DNA of 64,000 nucleotides, from the NCBI RefSeq assembly GCF_030815855.1, contig NZ_JAUSXG010000001.1:2170001-2234000 (forward strand), read 5' to 3'. Under the pieces are notes generated by a model that was not told the origin of the DNA, made no database searches, and was given only the letters and a program-made list of their open reading frames with translations. Both the position numbers and the translations under genes were made by a program. Shown in pieces: positions 28,848 to 38,529 of this stretch. This stretch comes from Variovorax paradoxus. GTDB taxonomy: Bacteria > Pseudomonadota > Gammaproteobacteria > Burkholderiales > Burkholderiaceae_C. The first letter of the stretch is position 1; each line of letters opens with the position of its first letter.

Positions 28848-29747
28848 TCACTCCTTGCGGCGCGTGACCACCACCGTGGCCTCCAGCCCGTCATAGGCCT
28901 CGGCGTCGCCATACCAGCTGCCGGAGATCGGCGCGGCCTGCGCGGGGTCGCGCGTGACGCCGACGCGGATCAACTGGCCGCTGCCCATGAGGTTGTTGGT
29001 CGGGTCGAACGCGAGCCAGCCGACGCCCGGCAGGTAGGCCTGAAGCCAGGCGTGCGTGGTGCCGGCGCCGGTCATCGATTCGCCGGGCGACTGGGCTGCA
29101 CGGTCAAGCGCCGCGTCGTAGATGTAGCCCGAGACGAAACGGGTGGCAATGCCCAGGCGGCGCGTGGCTTCCATCATCAGCAGCGCGTAGTCGCGGCAGC
29201 TGCCGCTGCCGAGCGCCAGCGTCTGGAGCGGCGTTTGCGTGCCTTCCTCGTCGCGCGCCTTGTATTCGAGGCTCTGGCCGATATGCGCGTTCATGCGCGT
29301 GAGCACTTCGCGCGTGCTGTTGGGCTTGTCGGTGTGCAGGAACTGGTGCGCCCAGCGGATCAGCGTTCCGTTCGCGTCGTCGTCGTGGTGCGGGCGCAGG
29401 TAGTGCTCGAGGTCGAGGCGTTCCTGCACCGAATAGGCAAAGGGCAGGAACTCGGCGGCCGGGTCGAGCGCGAGCTGGTCTTGCTGCGCCGGCACATGCT
29501 CGATGGTGAAGGAGCACACGATGCGCAGCTCCATGGCCTCGCCCATCGGTTGCACCAGCGCGACCGAGTTCGAATGCGGGTCCTGGATCAGCCGGGTGAA
29601 CGACTGCGGGCTCACCTGCAAGTCGGTGGCCAGCACCCGCAGGTCATGGCTGTCGCGGGGCCGGAACATGACGCGGTGCAGCCCGAAGGTCACCGGTTTC
29701 TTGTAGCGGTAGACGGTGGTGTGCGTGATGTCGTACTGAATGGCCAT
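28848..29747 (-). CDS. Transglutaminase-like cysteine protease family protein
   Basis: A 299-residue cytosolic protein with an N-terminal beta domain (YDITHTTVYRYKKPVTFGLH) and a transglutaminase-like catalytic core. The triad candidates are the cysteine in GSGSCRDYALLMMEA, the histidine in THAWLQAYLPG and the aspartate in WLAFDPTNN. Related proteins often accompany circularly permuted ATP-grasp and alpha-E genes, but those are absent here. The start at 29747 gives the usual opening MAIQYDITH; an ATG at 29762 is also possible. Confidence 0.88.
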   Translation of the reverse strand: MAIQYDITHTTVYRYKKPVTFGLHRVMFRPRDSHDLRVLATDLQVSPQSFTRLIQDPHSNSVALVQPMGEAMELRIVCSFTIEHVPAQQDQLALDPAAEFLPFAYSVQERLDLEHYLRPHHDDDANGTLIRWAHQFLHTDKPNSTREVLTRMNAHIGQSLEYKARDEEGTQTPLQTLALGSGSCRDYALLMMEATRRLGIATRFVSGYIYDAALDRAAQSPGESMTGAGTTHAWLQAYLPGVGWLAFDPTNNLMGSGQLIRVGVTRDPAQAAPISGSWYGDAEAYDGLEATVVVTRRKE

Positions 29748-29859
29748 GCGGTGCATTCTCACGTGTCGGCGGGGCGAGCGGTGGCTTTCCGTCGGCTTGC
29801 CCGGCCCTATGCCGCAGAATCGGCGCCCGTTCGGCCCTCGTCACCCGCATCGACGCCAC

Positions 29860-30195
29860 ATGTACTCCGCCACCTTCATCTTTGCCAAGAAGCAGTTCGA
29901 CGACGAATTCCATCGCCTCGACCAGACCATTGCGGCGGCCGCGAAGTCGCTGCCCGGCTACCTGGGCGAAGAAACCTGGGAGAACGCGAGCAACGGGCTG
30001 GTGTCGAACGTCTATTACTGGGACTCGCTCGATGCGCTGCAGGCGCTCATTCAGCACCCCGTGCACCAGCAAGCCAAGGCGGCGCAGGCGAACTGGCTCG
30101 ACGGCTACAAGGTTGTCATCGCCGAGGTGGTGCGCATCTACGGCGACAGCAAGATCGACCACATGCTGGCGCCGGCCGGCAGCACCGGCACCTAG
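29860..30195 (+). CDS. Antibiotic biosynthesis monooxygenase-like (ABM) protein
   Basis: A 111-residue ferredoxin-like fold protein of the ABM superfamily: YSATFIFAKKQFDDEFHRLD, LPGYLGEETWENASNGLVSN, YYWDSLDALQALIQHPVHQQ. Members act as small monooxygenases or heme-degrading enzymes; here no substrate can be read. The internal ATG at 29860 is preferred because sequence upstream to 29740 is Arg/Pro-rich and lacks family character. Its TAG stop and the stop of convergent mnmC share the same CTAG. Confidence 0.82.
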   Translation: MYSATFIFAKKQFDDEFHRLDQTIAAAAKSLPGYLGEETWENASNGLVSNVYYWDSLDALQALIQHPVHQQAKAAQANWLDGYKVVIAEVVRIYGDSKIDHMLAPAGSTGT

Positions 30196-32039
30196 ATCGG
30201 CGGCCCGACCCTCTGGGTGCCAAGGGCCTTCGCCAGGTTGGTGGGCAGCGGCAGCGGCTCGCCGTGCCATTGCGCAGCCAGCAGCTCGGCGCACAGGGCC
30301 GCAAACGTGAGGCCGCGCGAACCCAGCGCGGTGCAGGCCCAGAGGCCGGCATCGTCCAGCGGGCCGACCAGCGGGCGGCGATCGCCCGAGGCGCAACGGA
30401 TGCCCACCCAGGTCTTGGCCTCGCCGCTCTCGAAAGCCGATGACAGTGTGGCCGCGGCCGCCGGGTGCAGGCGTTCCAGTCGCTCGCGGTTTGCTTCGGC
30501 ATCAGCGGCCTGAGGCGCCAGATCGGTGCTGTCGCGGTCGAAGGTGGCACCAGAAAGCCAGAGCAGGGCGCCTTCGCCCTCGGGCACATGCGCGATCAGG
30601 TGGCCGTCGCCGTTGAGCGGCGTGGTGGGCAATGCAAGGTCGTCCGCCATGCGGCCCCAAGCGACTTGCCCGCGCACCGGCTGCAGCGGAAGCGCGGGTG
30701 CGAAGCGTCCCGATTCATAGCCCGCGGCTACGACCACGCGATCGGCTTCGGTAAGCAACCGGTCGGCAGCATCCCAGAGCTGCCAGCCCGCCGCGCCGCG
30801 TGACAGGCGTGCGACCTGCGCGTTGCCGCGAAACTCGATGCCCGGCTCGCGCAGCCAAGCCTCGATCAGCCTCGACGGACGGACCCAGCCCGCCCGCGCA
30901 TGCCAGAGCGCGGGCGCGTCGAGGGGCAAGCCGGCTTCCGCTAGTTGCGCAGTGCTTGCGGGCCACGATTCATTGGGGCCGCTTTCGCTCCATCCGGTGG
31001 GCACGCGCGTGTCGCGTTCAGGCCGGCGCTCCAGCACGCCGGAGGCGCACCAGTCGCGGCCTTCTTTCAGCAGGCGCTCCAGCTCCAGCCAGGTAGCGCG
31101 AATGCCCGCGCGCGTAAGCCGCGAGAGCAGGGCGTCGTCGGGTGAGACATGCGGCGCCAGCACGCCGACCGGCAGCCCGGAAGCGCCGGCGGCGGGTCGC
31201 TCGGCGGCATCGAGCACCGTCACTTGCCATCCGCGCCGCGCAAGGCTGGCGGCGACGGCCGCACCGGCAAGGCCAGCACCGATGACCGCGCAATGGCCGG
31301 GCGTCTCGATGCGCTCGAGCGCGGGGGCGCGGCGGCGCACCGTCCAGGCGGGCGCGAACACGCCGCTCAGGCCGTCGCGTTGGGGTGGCAGCCCTTGGCG
31401 CCGCTCGAGCTGGAAGCCATTCTGCGAAAGCGTGTCGTCCACTGCCCGGGCATCGGTCCGGGTGGCGAGGCCAGTGCCCTGGCGGGCGAAGCGCGACACG
31501 GCCTTCAGCGTGTCGGGCGACCACATGGCGGGGTTCTGTTCGGGGCTGAAGCCGTCGAGAAAGATGCTGTCGGCCTCGAAGCGCTGCGCGCGCAGCATCG
31601 GCTGCACATCGCCGACGCACAGCGTGAGCAGCACGCGGCCAGCGTCGAAGGCCAGCCGGTGAAAGCCGGGCAGCAGCCCGTGCCACTGCGCGGCCAGTTC
31701 CTCGGCCAGCGGCATCAGTTCGGGGTAGGCCCGTGCGGCGCGCAGCAGGTCTTCAGGCCCGACCGGGTGCGCCTCGATCGAGACGAAGTGCAGCATGCGC
31801 GGCCGGCTCGCGTCCGCGCGCCACGCCTGCCAGGTTGTCAGAAAATTGAGGCCCAGGCCGAACCCGGTTTCGAGAATCAGCCATTGCGGCCGTCCCGACC
31901 AAGCCCCGGGCAGGCCGCAGCCGCCCAGAAACACGTGGCGCGATTGCGCCAGCGCGCCGGTTTCGGTGTGATAGCTGTCGCCGAAGCGCTCGCTGTACGG
32001 CACGCCGTCCGCGCGCCATGCCACCGGCTCAGCGGTCAC
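30192..32039 (-). CDS. mnmC: Bifunctional tRNA wobble-uridine modification enzyme MnmC
   Basis: Completes mnm5s2U at position 34 of certain tRNAs. The 615-residue protein has both halves: an N-terminal methyltransferase (YSERFGDSYHTETGALAQSR, LETGFGLGLNFLTTW, FLDGFSPEQNPAMWS) in residues 1-240 and a C-terminal FAD oxidase that removes the carboxymethyl group (CAVIGAGLAGAAVAASLARR near residue 255, ending with TALGSRGLTFAALCAELLAA). Length matches the fused enzyme. It lies 15 bases after yggX. Confidence 0.95.
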   Translation of the reverse strand: MTAEPVAWRADGVPYSERFGDSYHTETGALAQSRHVFLGGCGLPGAWSGRPQWLILETGFGLGLNFLTTWQAWRADASRPRMLHFVSIEAHPVGPEDLLRAARAYPELMPLAEELAAQWHGLLPGFHRLAFDAGRVLLTLCVGDVQPMLRAQRFEADSIFLDGFSPEQNPAMWSPDTLKAVSRFARQGTGLATRTDARAVDDTLSQNGFQLERRQGLPPQRDGLSGVFAPAWTVRRRAPALERIETPGHCAVIGAGLAGAAVAASLARRGWQVTVLDAAERPAAGASGLPVGVLAPHVSPDDALLSRLTRAGIRATWLELERLLKEGRDWCASGVLERRPERDTRVPTGWSESGPNESWPASTAQLAEAGLPLDAPALWHARAGWVRPSRLIEAWLREPGIEFRGNAQVARLSRGAAGWQLWDAADRLLTEADRVVVAAGYESGRFAPALPLQPVRGQVAWGRMADDLALPTTPLNGDGHLIAHVPEGEGALLWLSGATFDRDSTDLAPQAADAEANRERLERLHPAAAATLSSAFESGEAKTWVGIRCASGDRRPLVGPLDDAGLWACTALGSRGLTFAALCAELLAAQWHGEPLPLPTNLAKALGTQRVGPPI

Positions 32040-32054
32040 GGCCGGCCGTGGTGT

Positions 32055-32330
32055 TCAGGGCGCGGGCGGAGGAACGTATCCCTGGGCCACATCGGCGCCT
32101 TCGCCGAAGAAGTGCTTTTCCATCTGGCGGGCAAGGTACTGGCGGGCGCGCAGATCGGCCAGATTCAGCCGGTTTTCGTTGACCAGCATCGTCTGCTGCT
32201 TGAGCCAGGCGGCCCAGGCTTCCTTGCTGACGTTCTCCCACAGGCGCTTGCCCAAGTCCCCGGGATAGGGCGGGAAGTCGAGCCCTTCGGCCTCTTTGCC
32301 GAGCTTGATGCACTGAACCATGCGTGCCAT
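32055..32330 (-). CDS. yggX: Fe(II)-trafficking protein YggX
   Basis: A 91-residue protein of the YggX family that helps protect and repair iron-sulfur proteins against oxidation. Hallmarks are [20 protein letters not shown] with a conserved cysteine at residue 7 and [20 protein letters not shown]. It heads a two-gene run with mnmC and is divergent from the sulfate-binding protein gene. Confidence 0.95.
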   Translation of the reverse strand: MARMVQCIKLGKEAEGLDFPPYPGDLGKRLWENVSKEAWAAWLKQQTMLVNENRLNLADLRARQYLARQMEKHFFGEGADVAQGYVPPPAP

Positions 32331-32417
32331 TTTTGATTGCCTCTGGTGGGGAAAGCGGTTGCTTAGTTGATTTTGCTATTTAGAACTGACAACTCGGTCG
32401 TTCCAGTTTCTATATGT

Positions 32418-32432
32418 CGTATTCAGAATACG
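32418..32432. promoter_or_regulatory. Palindrome upstream of the sbp-ssu operon
   Basis: CGTATTC-A-GAATACG is a perfect 7-1-7 inverted repeat 35 bases before the first sbp gene, in the AT-rich region shared with divergent yggX. It is a candidate operator for sulfur control; its outer CGT/ACG and inner TTC/GAA bases recall the palindrome at 41642-41655. Confidence 0.4.
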
Positions 32433-32467
32433 TAGCTTCATTGATATGCCTTTTTGAGCAAGACACC

Positions 32468-33493
32468 ATGAGCCATCGCCGCGACTTTATCAAGCTTTCC
32501 CTGGGTGCCGGCGTGGCCGGTGCCATGGCCCTGACGGCGTTGCCGTCGTTCGCACAGGGTGCGGGCCCCGTGACGCTGCTCAATGTGTCGTACGACCCGA
32601 CGCGCGAGCTGTATGTCGACTACAACCGCGCCTTCGCCAAATACTGGAAGGCCAAGACCGGCCAGGACGTGACCATCAAGCAGTCGCATGGCGGCTCGGG
32701 CAAGCAGGCGCGCTCGATCATCGACGGCATCGACGCCGACGTGGCCACGCTGGCCCTGGGCGGAGACATCGACGCACTGGTCACGCACGGCGGGGTCGTC
32801 AAGGAAGGCTGGCAGAAGCGCCTGCCGCAGAACTCGGCGCCGTACACCTCGACCATCGTGTTCCTGGTGAAGAAGGGCAACCCCAAGGGCCTGAAGGACT
32901 GGAACGACCTGGTCAAGCCAGGCGTCCAGGTGATCACGCCCAACCCCAAGACCTCCGGTGGCGCGCGCTGGAACTACCTGGCCGCGTGGGAATTCGCCAA
33001 GCGCAAGTACGGCAGCGACGCCAAGGCCAAGGAATTCATCGGCAGCCTGTTCAAGAACGTGCCGGTGCTCGACACCGGCGCGCGCGGCTCGACCATCACC
33101 TTCGTTCAGCGCGGCGTGGGCGACGTGCTGCTGGCCTGGGAGAACGAGGCCTTCCTGGCGCTGAAGGAATTCGGCGCCGAGAAGTTCGAGATCGTGGTGC
33201 CATCGATTTCCATCCTGGCCGAGCCCACGGTGGCGGTGGTCGACAAGGTGGTCGACAAGAAGGGCACCCGTGCCGTGGCCGAGGAATACCTCAAGTACCT
33301 GTATTCGGATGAGGGCCAGGACATTGCCGGCCGCAATTTCTACCGCCCGACCTCGGAGAAGGCCAAGGCCAAGTACGACAAGCAGTTTCCCAAGCTCACG
33401 CTGGTGACCATCGACGAAGCATTCGGCGGCTGGGGCAGGGCGGACAAGGCGCACTTCGCCGACGGCGGCTCCTTCGACCAGATCTACAAGTAA
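32468..33493 (+). CDS. sbp: Sulfate-type periplasmic binding protein (Tat-type signal)
   Basis: A 341-residue solute-binding protein of the sulfate/thiosulfate family. The mature part has [17 protein letters not shown], the anion-binding region [16 protein letters not shown] and [14 protein letters not shown]. The N-terminus [14 protein letters not shown] carries a twin-arginine motif followed by a hydrophobic stretch ending at SFAQG, so export by Tat is predicted. No sulfate permease genes adjoin it; it probably shares CysTWA encoded at 54.5-57.5 kb, which has its own Sec-type Sbp. It leads the ssu operon. An in-frame ATG at 32414 overlaps the palindrome and is not preferred. Confidence 0.92.
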   Translation: MSHRRDFIKLSLGAGVAGAMALTALPSFAQGAGPVTLLNVSYDPTRELYVDYNRAFAKYWKAKTGQDVTIKQSHGGSGKQARSIIDGIDADVATLALGGDIDALVTHGGVVKEGWQKRLPQNSAPYTSTIVFLVKKGNPKGLKDWNDLVKPGVQVITPNPKTSGGARWNYLAAWEFAKRKYGSDAKAKEFIGSLFKNVPVLDTGARGSTITFVQRGVGDVLLAWENEAFLALKEFGAEKFEIVVPSISILAEPTVAVVDKVVDKKGTRAVAEEYLKYLYSDEGQDIAGRNFYRPTSEKAKAKYDKQFPKLTLVTIDEAFGGWGRADKAHFADGGSFDQIYK

Positions 33494-33512
33494 GACAACG
33501 AAGAAAGCTCTT

Positions 33513-34097
33513 GTGTCCGTTCTCCTGATTGCTGGCAGCCCCTCGGCACCGTCGCGTTCCACCGCCTTGCTCGAGGCCGTGGGCGAGCGGCTGGCCGGCC
33601 GCCATGCGCACATCGAGCGGCTCGCCATCCGCGATCTGCCGGCCGAGGCGCTGCTTCTGGCCGACTGGAACCATCCGGCCATCGTGCGCGCCATTGCGCA
33701 GGTGGCGCATGCGCGCGTGGTCGTGGTGGCCACACCGGTCTACAAGGCGGCCTACAGCGGCGTGCTCAAGGTCTTTCTGGACTTGCTCGCGCAGAACGCG
33801 CTCAAGGGCAAGACGGTGCTGCCGCTGGCCACCGGCGGCAGCCCGCACCACATGCTTGCGCTCGACTACGCATTGCGGCCGGTGCTGCATGCGCTGTCGG
33901 CGCGGCACATTCTTCCGGGCGTCTACGCGACCGATTCGCAGATCACGCTGACGCCCGAAAACGCCTACCAGGTGCATGCCGACCTGGCCGAACGGCTCAA
34001 CGAGGCGGTCGAGGTGCTTGCGACCGAAGGGCTGAAGCTGCCCGCAACCCACGGCTTCGAACCGGTGCCGTTTTCTCGCGTGCGATGTAGCGTCTGA
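33513..34097 (+). CDS. ssuE: NAD(P)H-dependent FMN reductase SsuE
   Basis: A 194-residue flavodoxin-like reductase that supplies FMNH2 to the sulfonate monooxygenase SsuD. It begins VLLIAGSPSAPSRSTALLEA (phosphate loop), has ATPVYKAAYSGVLKVFLDLL, the SsuE-specific tyrosine-bearing helix, and LPLATGGSPHHMLALDYALR. It starts with GTG, 19 bases after the sbp stop, with an AAGAAAG ribosome site. Same operon as ssuA, ssuD, ssuC and ssuB. Confidence 0.94.
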   Translation: MSVLLIAGSPSAPSRSTALLEAVGERLAGRHAHIERLAIRDLPAEALLLADWNHPAIVRAIAQVAHARVVVVATPVYKAAYSGVLKVFLDLLAQNALKGKTVLPLATGGSPHHMLALDYALRPVLHALSARHILPGVYATDSQITLTPENAYQVHADLAERLNEAVEVLATEGLKLPATHGFEPVPFSRVRCSV

Positions 34098-34200
34098 CGG
34101 GTTCCCTGTCGAGCCCGCCTCCAGCCAGCCCCAATTCCGTTCCCGTTTTTTGGTCGCCCGTACGCGGCGAGGGGACAGCTTTGCCCAAAGGAACCCACAC

Positions 34201-34335
34201 GTGAACCCCGTTGCCACCGAAGACTCCGCGCTCGACACGCCGCCTCGTTCCATCTGGCATGCGCTGCGAGACCTCGCCATCAGCACGCTCGTGGTCACAG
34301 CCATAGCGCTCATCGTCGGCTTCATCTCGGCCTGA
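34201..34335 (+). CDS. Small single-pass membrane protein in the ssu operon
   Basis: A 44-residue reading frame starting GTG with a good AAAGGAA site 8 bases upstream. The N-terminal half is polar (ATEDSALDTPPRSIWHALRD) and the C-terminal half is a membrane helix (LAISTLVVTAIALIVGFISA). I recognise no family. It lies between ssuE and ssuA with 103 and 37 base gaps, so it is probably transcribed with them. It could be a regulatory or transporter-associated micropeptide; its being a real gene is likely but unproven. Confidence 0.55.
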   Translation: MNPVATEDSALDTPPRSIWHALRDLAISTLVVTAIALIVGFISA

Positions 34336-34372
34336 GCCGGGTCTGCTCCTCCGCACACGAAAGAACCACCTC

Positions 34373-35329
34373 ATGACTTCCATCTCCATTCCGCGCCGCC
34401 GCCTGCTGCAGGGCGCCGCCGCTGCGGTGGCGCTGCCTTCGTTCGCCGCACTGGCGCAGGCGCCGGCCCGCCAGCTCCGCATCGGCAACCAGAAGGGCAC
34501 GCTCAACATCCTCAAGGGCCGAGGCACGCTCGAGAAGCGCCTGGCGCCGCTCGGCGTGTCGCTCAAGTGGACCGAGTTCGCCGCCGGCCCGGTTCAGCTC
34601 GAAGCGCTGAATGTCGGCTCCATCGACTTCGGCGACGTGGGCGAAGCGCCGCCGATCTTCGCGCAGGCCGCGGGCGCGCCGCTGGCCTACGTGGCGGCCA
34701 CGCTGCAGCGCCCGCAATCGGAAGCGGTGCTGGTGCCCAAGGGCTCGGGCATCAGGACCGTGGCCGACCTGAAGGGAAAGAAGATCGCGCTCAACAAGGG
34801 CTCGAATGTTCACTACTTCATCGTAAAGCTGGCTGAGAAGCACGGCCTTGCGTACAGCGACCTGAACCTCGTCTACCTGGCGCCGGCCGATGCGCGCGCC
34901 GCCTTCGAGAAGGGCTCGGTCGACGCATGGGTGATCTGGGATCCGTTCCTCGCCGCCGCCGAAAAATCGCTCGAGGCCCGCGTGCTGGCCGACGCAACCG
35001 GCGTGGTGGGCAACCGCTCGTACTACTTCTCGTCGCTCGACTATGCGGCGAAGAACGCCGACGTGCTGACCATCGTGACCGAGGAGATCGGCAAGATCGA
35101 CGCCTGGGGCACCGCCAACAAGAGCGATCTTGCCGCCGAGTTGGCTGCTCTCTGGGGCCTGCCCAAGCCGGTGGCCGACTTGACGGTGGCGCGCGCGGTC
35201 TACGGCACCGGCCCCATCACCAAGGCGATTCTTGCCGAGCAGCAGAAGATTGCCGACACCTTCTTCGACCTGAAGCTGATTCCCCGAAAGATCAACGTGC
35301 TCGAGGCCGCTCCGGCGGGGATCGCGTGA
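34373..35329 (+). CDS. ssuA: Aliphatic sulfonate-binding protein SsuA (first copy)
   Basis: A 318-residue periplasmic binding protein for alkanesulfonates. Mature features: [59 protein letters not shown] and [13 protein letters not shown]. The N-terminus ([20 protein letters not shown]) looks Tat-like. A second, diverged SsuA is encoded at 37555, so the operon provides two substrate specificities for one permease. Its TGA overlaps the GTG of a short reading frame. Confidence 0.94.
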   Translation: MTSISIPRRRLLQGAAAAVALPSFAALAQAPARQLRIGNQKGTLNILKGRGTLEKRLAPLGVSLKWTEFAAGPVQLEALNVGSIDFGDVGEAPPIFAQAAGAPLAYVAATLQRPQSEAVLVPKGSGIRTVADLKGKKIALNKGSNVHYFIVKLAEKHGLAYSDLNLVYLAPADARAAFEKGSVDAWVIWDPFLAAAEKSLEARVLADATGVVGNRSYYFSSLDYAAKNADVLTIVTEEIGKIDAWGTANKSDLAAELAALWGLPKPVADLTVARAVYGTGPITKAILAEQQKIADTFFDLKLIPRKINVLEAAPAGIA

Positions 35330-35484
35330 TCGAGGAAGCCGTGCGCAACCGTGCCGCTTGCGTGGTGGCCACGACCACGCGCGCCTGGGGCATTCCCGGG
35401 CCGCGGGTCCGCCGCGCTCGTGCCGTATCGCCGCGCCTCTGCTTCGCGCTGCCCCGCGTGCGCGGCTTTTTCTTTGCCATCTGA
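35326..35484 (+). CDS. Short reading frame between ssuA and ssuD (candidate leader peptide)
   Basis: A 52-residue frame whose GTG overlaps the ssuA stop (GTGA). The product is Arg/Ala/Val-rich, ends RVRGFFFAI and has cysteines at residues 12 and 39. No family is recognised. Its coding DNA overlaps a stem-loop at 35360-35380 (7-base stem) and the terminator-like element at 35430-35475, so it may be a leader peptide of an attenuator rather than a functional protein, or simply non-coding. Confidence 0.35.
   Translation: MIEEAVRNRAACVVATTTRAWGIPGPRVRRARAVSPRLCFALPRVRGFFFAI
35430..35475 (+). terminator. Terminator-like hairpin upstream of ssuD
   Basis: GCCGCGC (35430-35436) can pair with GCGCGGC (35460-35466), followed at once by TTTTTCTTT. 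A smaller competing hairpin, CCGC-GTGC-GCGG (35454-35465), ends at the same T-run. The mutually exclusive folds would suit transcription attenuation in the ssu operon. Confidence 0.4.
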
Positions 35485-35513
35485 CGCCAGGCCTTACCCG
35501 ACGGAAAGACGAC

Positions 35514-36683
35514 ATGCAGATTTTCTGGTTTCTCCCCACCCACGGCGACAGCCGATATCTCGGCACAACCGAAGGCGCGCGCCAGGTCGATCTGGCCTAC
35601 CTGCAGCAGATTGCCGGCGCCGCCGACAACCTCGGCTACGAAGGCGTGCTGATTCCCACCGGCCGTTCGTGCGAAGACCCCTGGGTGATCGCATCGAGCC
35701 TGATCGGCGCGACGAAGAAGCTCAAGTTCCTGGTGGCGGTGCGGCCGGGGCTGCACCAGCCGAGCCTGGCGGCGCGCATGGCGGCGACCTTCGATCGTCT
35801 TTCGGGCGGCCGCCTGCTGGTGAACCTGGTCACGGGCGGCGACCAGGCCGAGCTCGAAGGCGACGGTGTCTACCTCGACCATGCGGCGCGCTACGAGCAG
35901 TCGGCCGAGTTCATTCGCATCTGGCGCGAGATTCTTGCGCGCAGCCATGACGGCCAGGCCTTCGACTATGAAGGCGAGCACCTGAGCGTGAAGGGCGCGA
36001 AGCTCCTGTTTCCGCCGGTGCAGAACCCTCATCCGCCGGTGTGGTTCGGCGGTTCGTCGGCCGCCGCGCACGAGCTCGCGGCCGAGCAGGTCGATGCCTA
36101 TCTCACCTGGGGCGAACCGCCCGCCGAGGTGGCCCGAAAGATTGCCGATGTGCGCAACCGCGCCGCGCGCAAAGGCCGCAAGGTCGAGTTCGGCATTCGG
36201 CTGCATGTGATCGTGCGCGAGACGGAAGAAGCCGCCTGGAAGGCAGCCGACGAATTGATCAGCCGCGTCGACGACGAGACGGTGATCCGCGCCCAGGCCG
36301 CGTTCGCGCGCATGGACTCCGAAGGCCAGCGCCGCATGGCCGCGCTGCATGCGGGCGGCGCCAAGCGCTCGCGTGCCGACCTGGAAATCTCGCCCAACCT
36401 GTGGGCCGGCGTGGGCCTGGTGCGCGGCGGCGCGGGCACGGCGCTGGTGGGAGACCCGAAGACCGTGGCGGCGCGCATCGAGGAATACGCGGCGCTCGGC
36501 CTCGACAAATTCATTCTCTCGGGCTACCCGCATCTCGAAGAGGCCTATCGCTTCGCGGAACTGGTGTTTCCGCTGCTCTCGCGCAAGGCGCAGACGCGGC
36601 TTGCCGGCGGCTCGCTGAGCGGGCCCTTCGGCGAAGTCGTGGCCAATCTCGATGCGCCTTCGCGCTTCGCTTCTCAAAGCTAA
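35514..36683 (+). CDS. ssuD: FMNH2-dependent alkanesulfonate monooxygenase SsuD
   Basis: Cleaves the C-S bond of alkanesulfonates to sulfite and aldehyde using FMNH2 from SsuE. The 389-residue bacterial-luciferase-like protein opens [17 protein letters not shown], with [40 protein letters not shown] and [20 protein letters not shown], all family signatures. Length agrees with Escherichia coli SsuD (381). The ATG at 35514 is chosen; the longer reading would include the hairpin region. Confidence 0.96.
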   Translation: MQIFWFLPTHGDSRYLGTTEGARQVDLAYLQQIAGAADNLGYEGVLIPTGRSCEDPWVIASSLIGATKKLKFLVAVRPGLHQPSLAARMAATFDRLSGGRLLVNLVTGGDQAELEGDGVYLDHAARYEQSAEFIRIWREILARSHDGQAFDYEGEHLSVKGAKLLFPPVQNPHPPVWFGGSSAAAHELAAEQVDAYLTWGEPPAEVARKIADVRNRAARKGRKVEFGIRLHVIVRETEEAAWKAADELISRVDDETVIRAQAAFARMDSEGQRRMAALHAGGAKRSRADLEISPNLWAGVGLVRGGAGTALVGDPKTVAARIEEYAALGLDKFILSGYPHLEEAYRFAELVFPLLSRKAQTRLAGGSLSGPFGEVVANLDAPSRFASQS

Positions 36684-36691
36684 GGACCCCC

Positions 36692-37543
36692 ATGACGGAA
36701 CAAGTGCAGGAATTGCCGGCGGTCTCCTCTTCGCAAGGAAGCACGCTCGGCGCGCTCAAAGCCTTCGGCGCCAACGTGGCGGGGCGGCTGGTGCCGTGGC
36801 TCGTGCCGGTGGGGCTGATCGTCCTGTGGCAGATCGCTTCGTCGCTGGGCTGGCTCTCCACGCGGGTGCTGCCGGCGCCGGTGGACGTGGTCAAGGCGGC
36901 CTGGTCGCTCGCGGTGTCGGGCGAACTCTGGACGCACGTCAAGGTGAGCGCGGGCCGTGCGCTCGCGGGGCTGGCCATCGGCGGCGGAACAGGGCTGGTG
37001 CTGGGCCTCTTGACGGGTTCGGTGAAGTTCTTCGAGACGCTGCTCGATTCGACCATCCAGATGGTGCGCAACATTCCCGCGCTGGCGCTCATTCCGCTCG
37101 TCATCCTGTGGTTCGGCATCGACGAGTCGGCCAAGCTGTTCCTGATCTCGGTGTCGGTGTTCTTTCCGATCTACCTCAACACCTTTCACGGCATTCGCAA
37201 CGTCGATCCGCAGCTGATCGAGATGGGGCGCACCTATGGCCTCTCGCGCTGGCAGCTGTACCGCGAGGTCATCCTGCCGGGCGCGCTGTCGTCCATTCTC
37301 GTGGGCCTGCGCTTTTCGCTCGGCCTGATGTGGGTGATCCTGATCGTGGCCGAAACCATCTCGGCGCAGGCCGGCATCGGCTATCTCACGATGAACGCCC
37401 GCGAGTTCCTGCAGACCGACATCGTCCTGGTGGGCATCCTCTTGTATGCGCTGCTCGGCAAGCTGGCCGACCTGTTCGCGCGCGGCCTGGAGCAATGGTG
37501 GCTGCGCTGGCACCCGGGCTACCAGAAAAAGGCCGCGAAGTGA
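36692..37543 (+). CDS. ssuC: Sulfonate ABC transporter permease SsuC
   Basis: A 283-residue inner-membrane permease of the sulfonate/nitrate/taurine group. It has six or so hydrophobic segments, [18 protein letters not shown] near the N-terminus, and the EAA loop [20 protein letters not shown] for ATPase docking. Eight bases separate it from ssuD. Confidence 0.94.
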   Translation: MTEQVQELPAVSSSQGSTLGALKAFGANVAGRLVPWLVPVGLIVLWQIASSLGWLSTRVLPAPVDVVKAAWSLAVSGELWTHVKVSAGRALAGLAIGGGTGLVLGLLTGSVKFFETLLDSTIQMVRNIPALALIPLVILWFGIDESAKLFLISVSVFFPIYLNTFHGIRNVDPQLIEMGRTYGLSRWQLYREVILPGALSSILVGLRFSLGLMWVILIVAETISAQAGIGYLTMNAREFLQTDIVLVGILLYALLGKLADLFARGLEQWWLRWHPGYQKKAAK

Positions 37544-37554
37544 GGGCAGGGCAG

Positions 37555-38529
37555 ATGACCACGCATGCCAACATTTCCCGTCGAGCGGCCATTGCAGCGA
37601 TCGGCGCGATCGGTGCCGGCGCCGTGCTGGCCCAGGGCGCCGCACGGCCCACCACGGTGCGGCTCGGCTACCAGAAATCGTCGACGCTGATCGCCCTGCT
37701 CAAGGTGCAGGGCACGCTCGAGAAGCAGCTTGCGCCGCTCAATGCCACGCTGAGCTGGCACGAGTTCACCAGCGGCCTACCGCTGCTCGAGGCGCTGAAC
37801 CTCGACAACCTGGACATCAGCGCCGACGTGGCGGACACCGTGCCGGTGTTTGCGCAAGCGGCCGGCGCCGACCTGACCTTCGTTGCGCAGGAAGCGCCTT
37901 CTCCCGCCGCGCAGGCCATTCTTGTGCGCGAAGACTCGCCGCTCAAGTCCGTGGCCGACCTCAAGGGAAAGAAGGTCGGCTTCGCCAAGGCGGCCGGCGC
38001 GCACTACCTGCTGATCGCGGCGCTGGAAAAAGCCGGCTTGTCCTTCAAGGACATCGATCCCGCCTACCTGACGCCGGCCGACGGCCGCGCCGCCTTCGAG
38101 CGCGGTGCCATCGACGCCTGGGCGGTGTGGGATCCGTTCCTTGCCGCGGCCCAGCGCCAGGCCAAGGTGCGCGTGCTGGCCGATGGCACCGGCATTGCCT
38201 CGTACCAGCGCTACTACCTCGCCAGCACCAAGTTCGCGAAGGCGCGGGCGGACGTGCTGCGCGTGGTGTATGCCGAACTCGAGAAGACCGGCAAGTGGGT
38301 CAAGCAGAACCCCAAGGAAGCGGCGGCGCTGCTGTCGCCCGTGTGGGGGCTGGACGCCGCGACGATCGAACAGGCCAACGCACGGCGCAGCTACGCGGTG
38401 CGTCCGGTGCTGGCCGAAGCACTCACCGAACAGCAGCGCATCGCCGATGCATTTTTTGCAGAAAAGCTGCTGCCAAGAAAAATCAACGCGCTCGACGTGG
38501 CGCTGTTTCAACCGGGCCTGAAATCATGA
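37555..38529 (+). CDS. ssuA: Aliphatic sulfonate-binding protein SsuA (second copy)
   Basis: A 324-residue paralogue of the first SsuA. Shared segments include [40 protein letters not shown] and [20 protein letters not shown], while the ligand-region reads [16 protein letters not shown] rather than [15 protein letters not shown]. The N-terminus [20 protein letters not shown] is Tat-like. It lies between ssuC and ssuB, overlapping ssuB by ATGA. Probably extends the range of sulfonates taken up. Confidence 0.93.
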   Translation: MTTHANISRRAAIAAIGAIGAGAVLAQGAARPTTVRLGYQKSSTLIALLKVQGTLEKQLAPLNATLSWHEFTSGLPLLEALNLDNLDISADVADTVPVFAQAAGADLTFVAQEAPSPAAQAILVREDSPLKSVADLKGKKVGFAKAAGAHYLLIAALEKAGLSFKDIDPAYLTPADGRAAFERGAIDAWAVWDPFLAAAQRQAKVRVLADGTGIASYQRYYLASTKFAKARADVLRVVYAELEKTGKWVKQNPKEAAALLSPVWGLDAATIEQANARRSYAVRPVLAEALTEQQRIADAFFAEKLLPRKINALDVALFQPGLKS

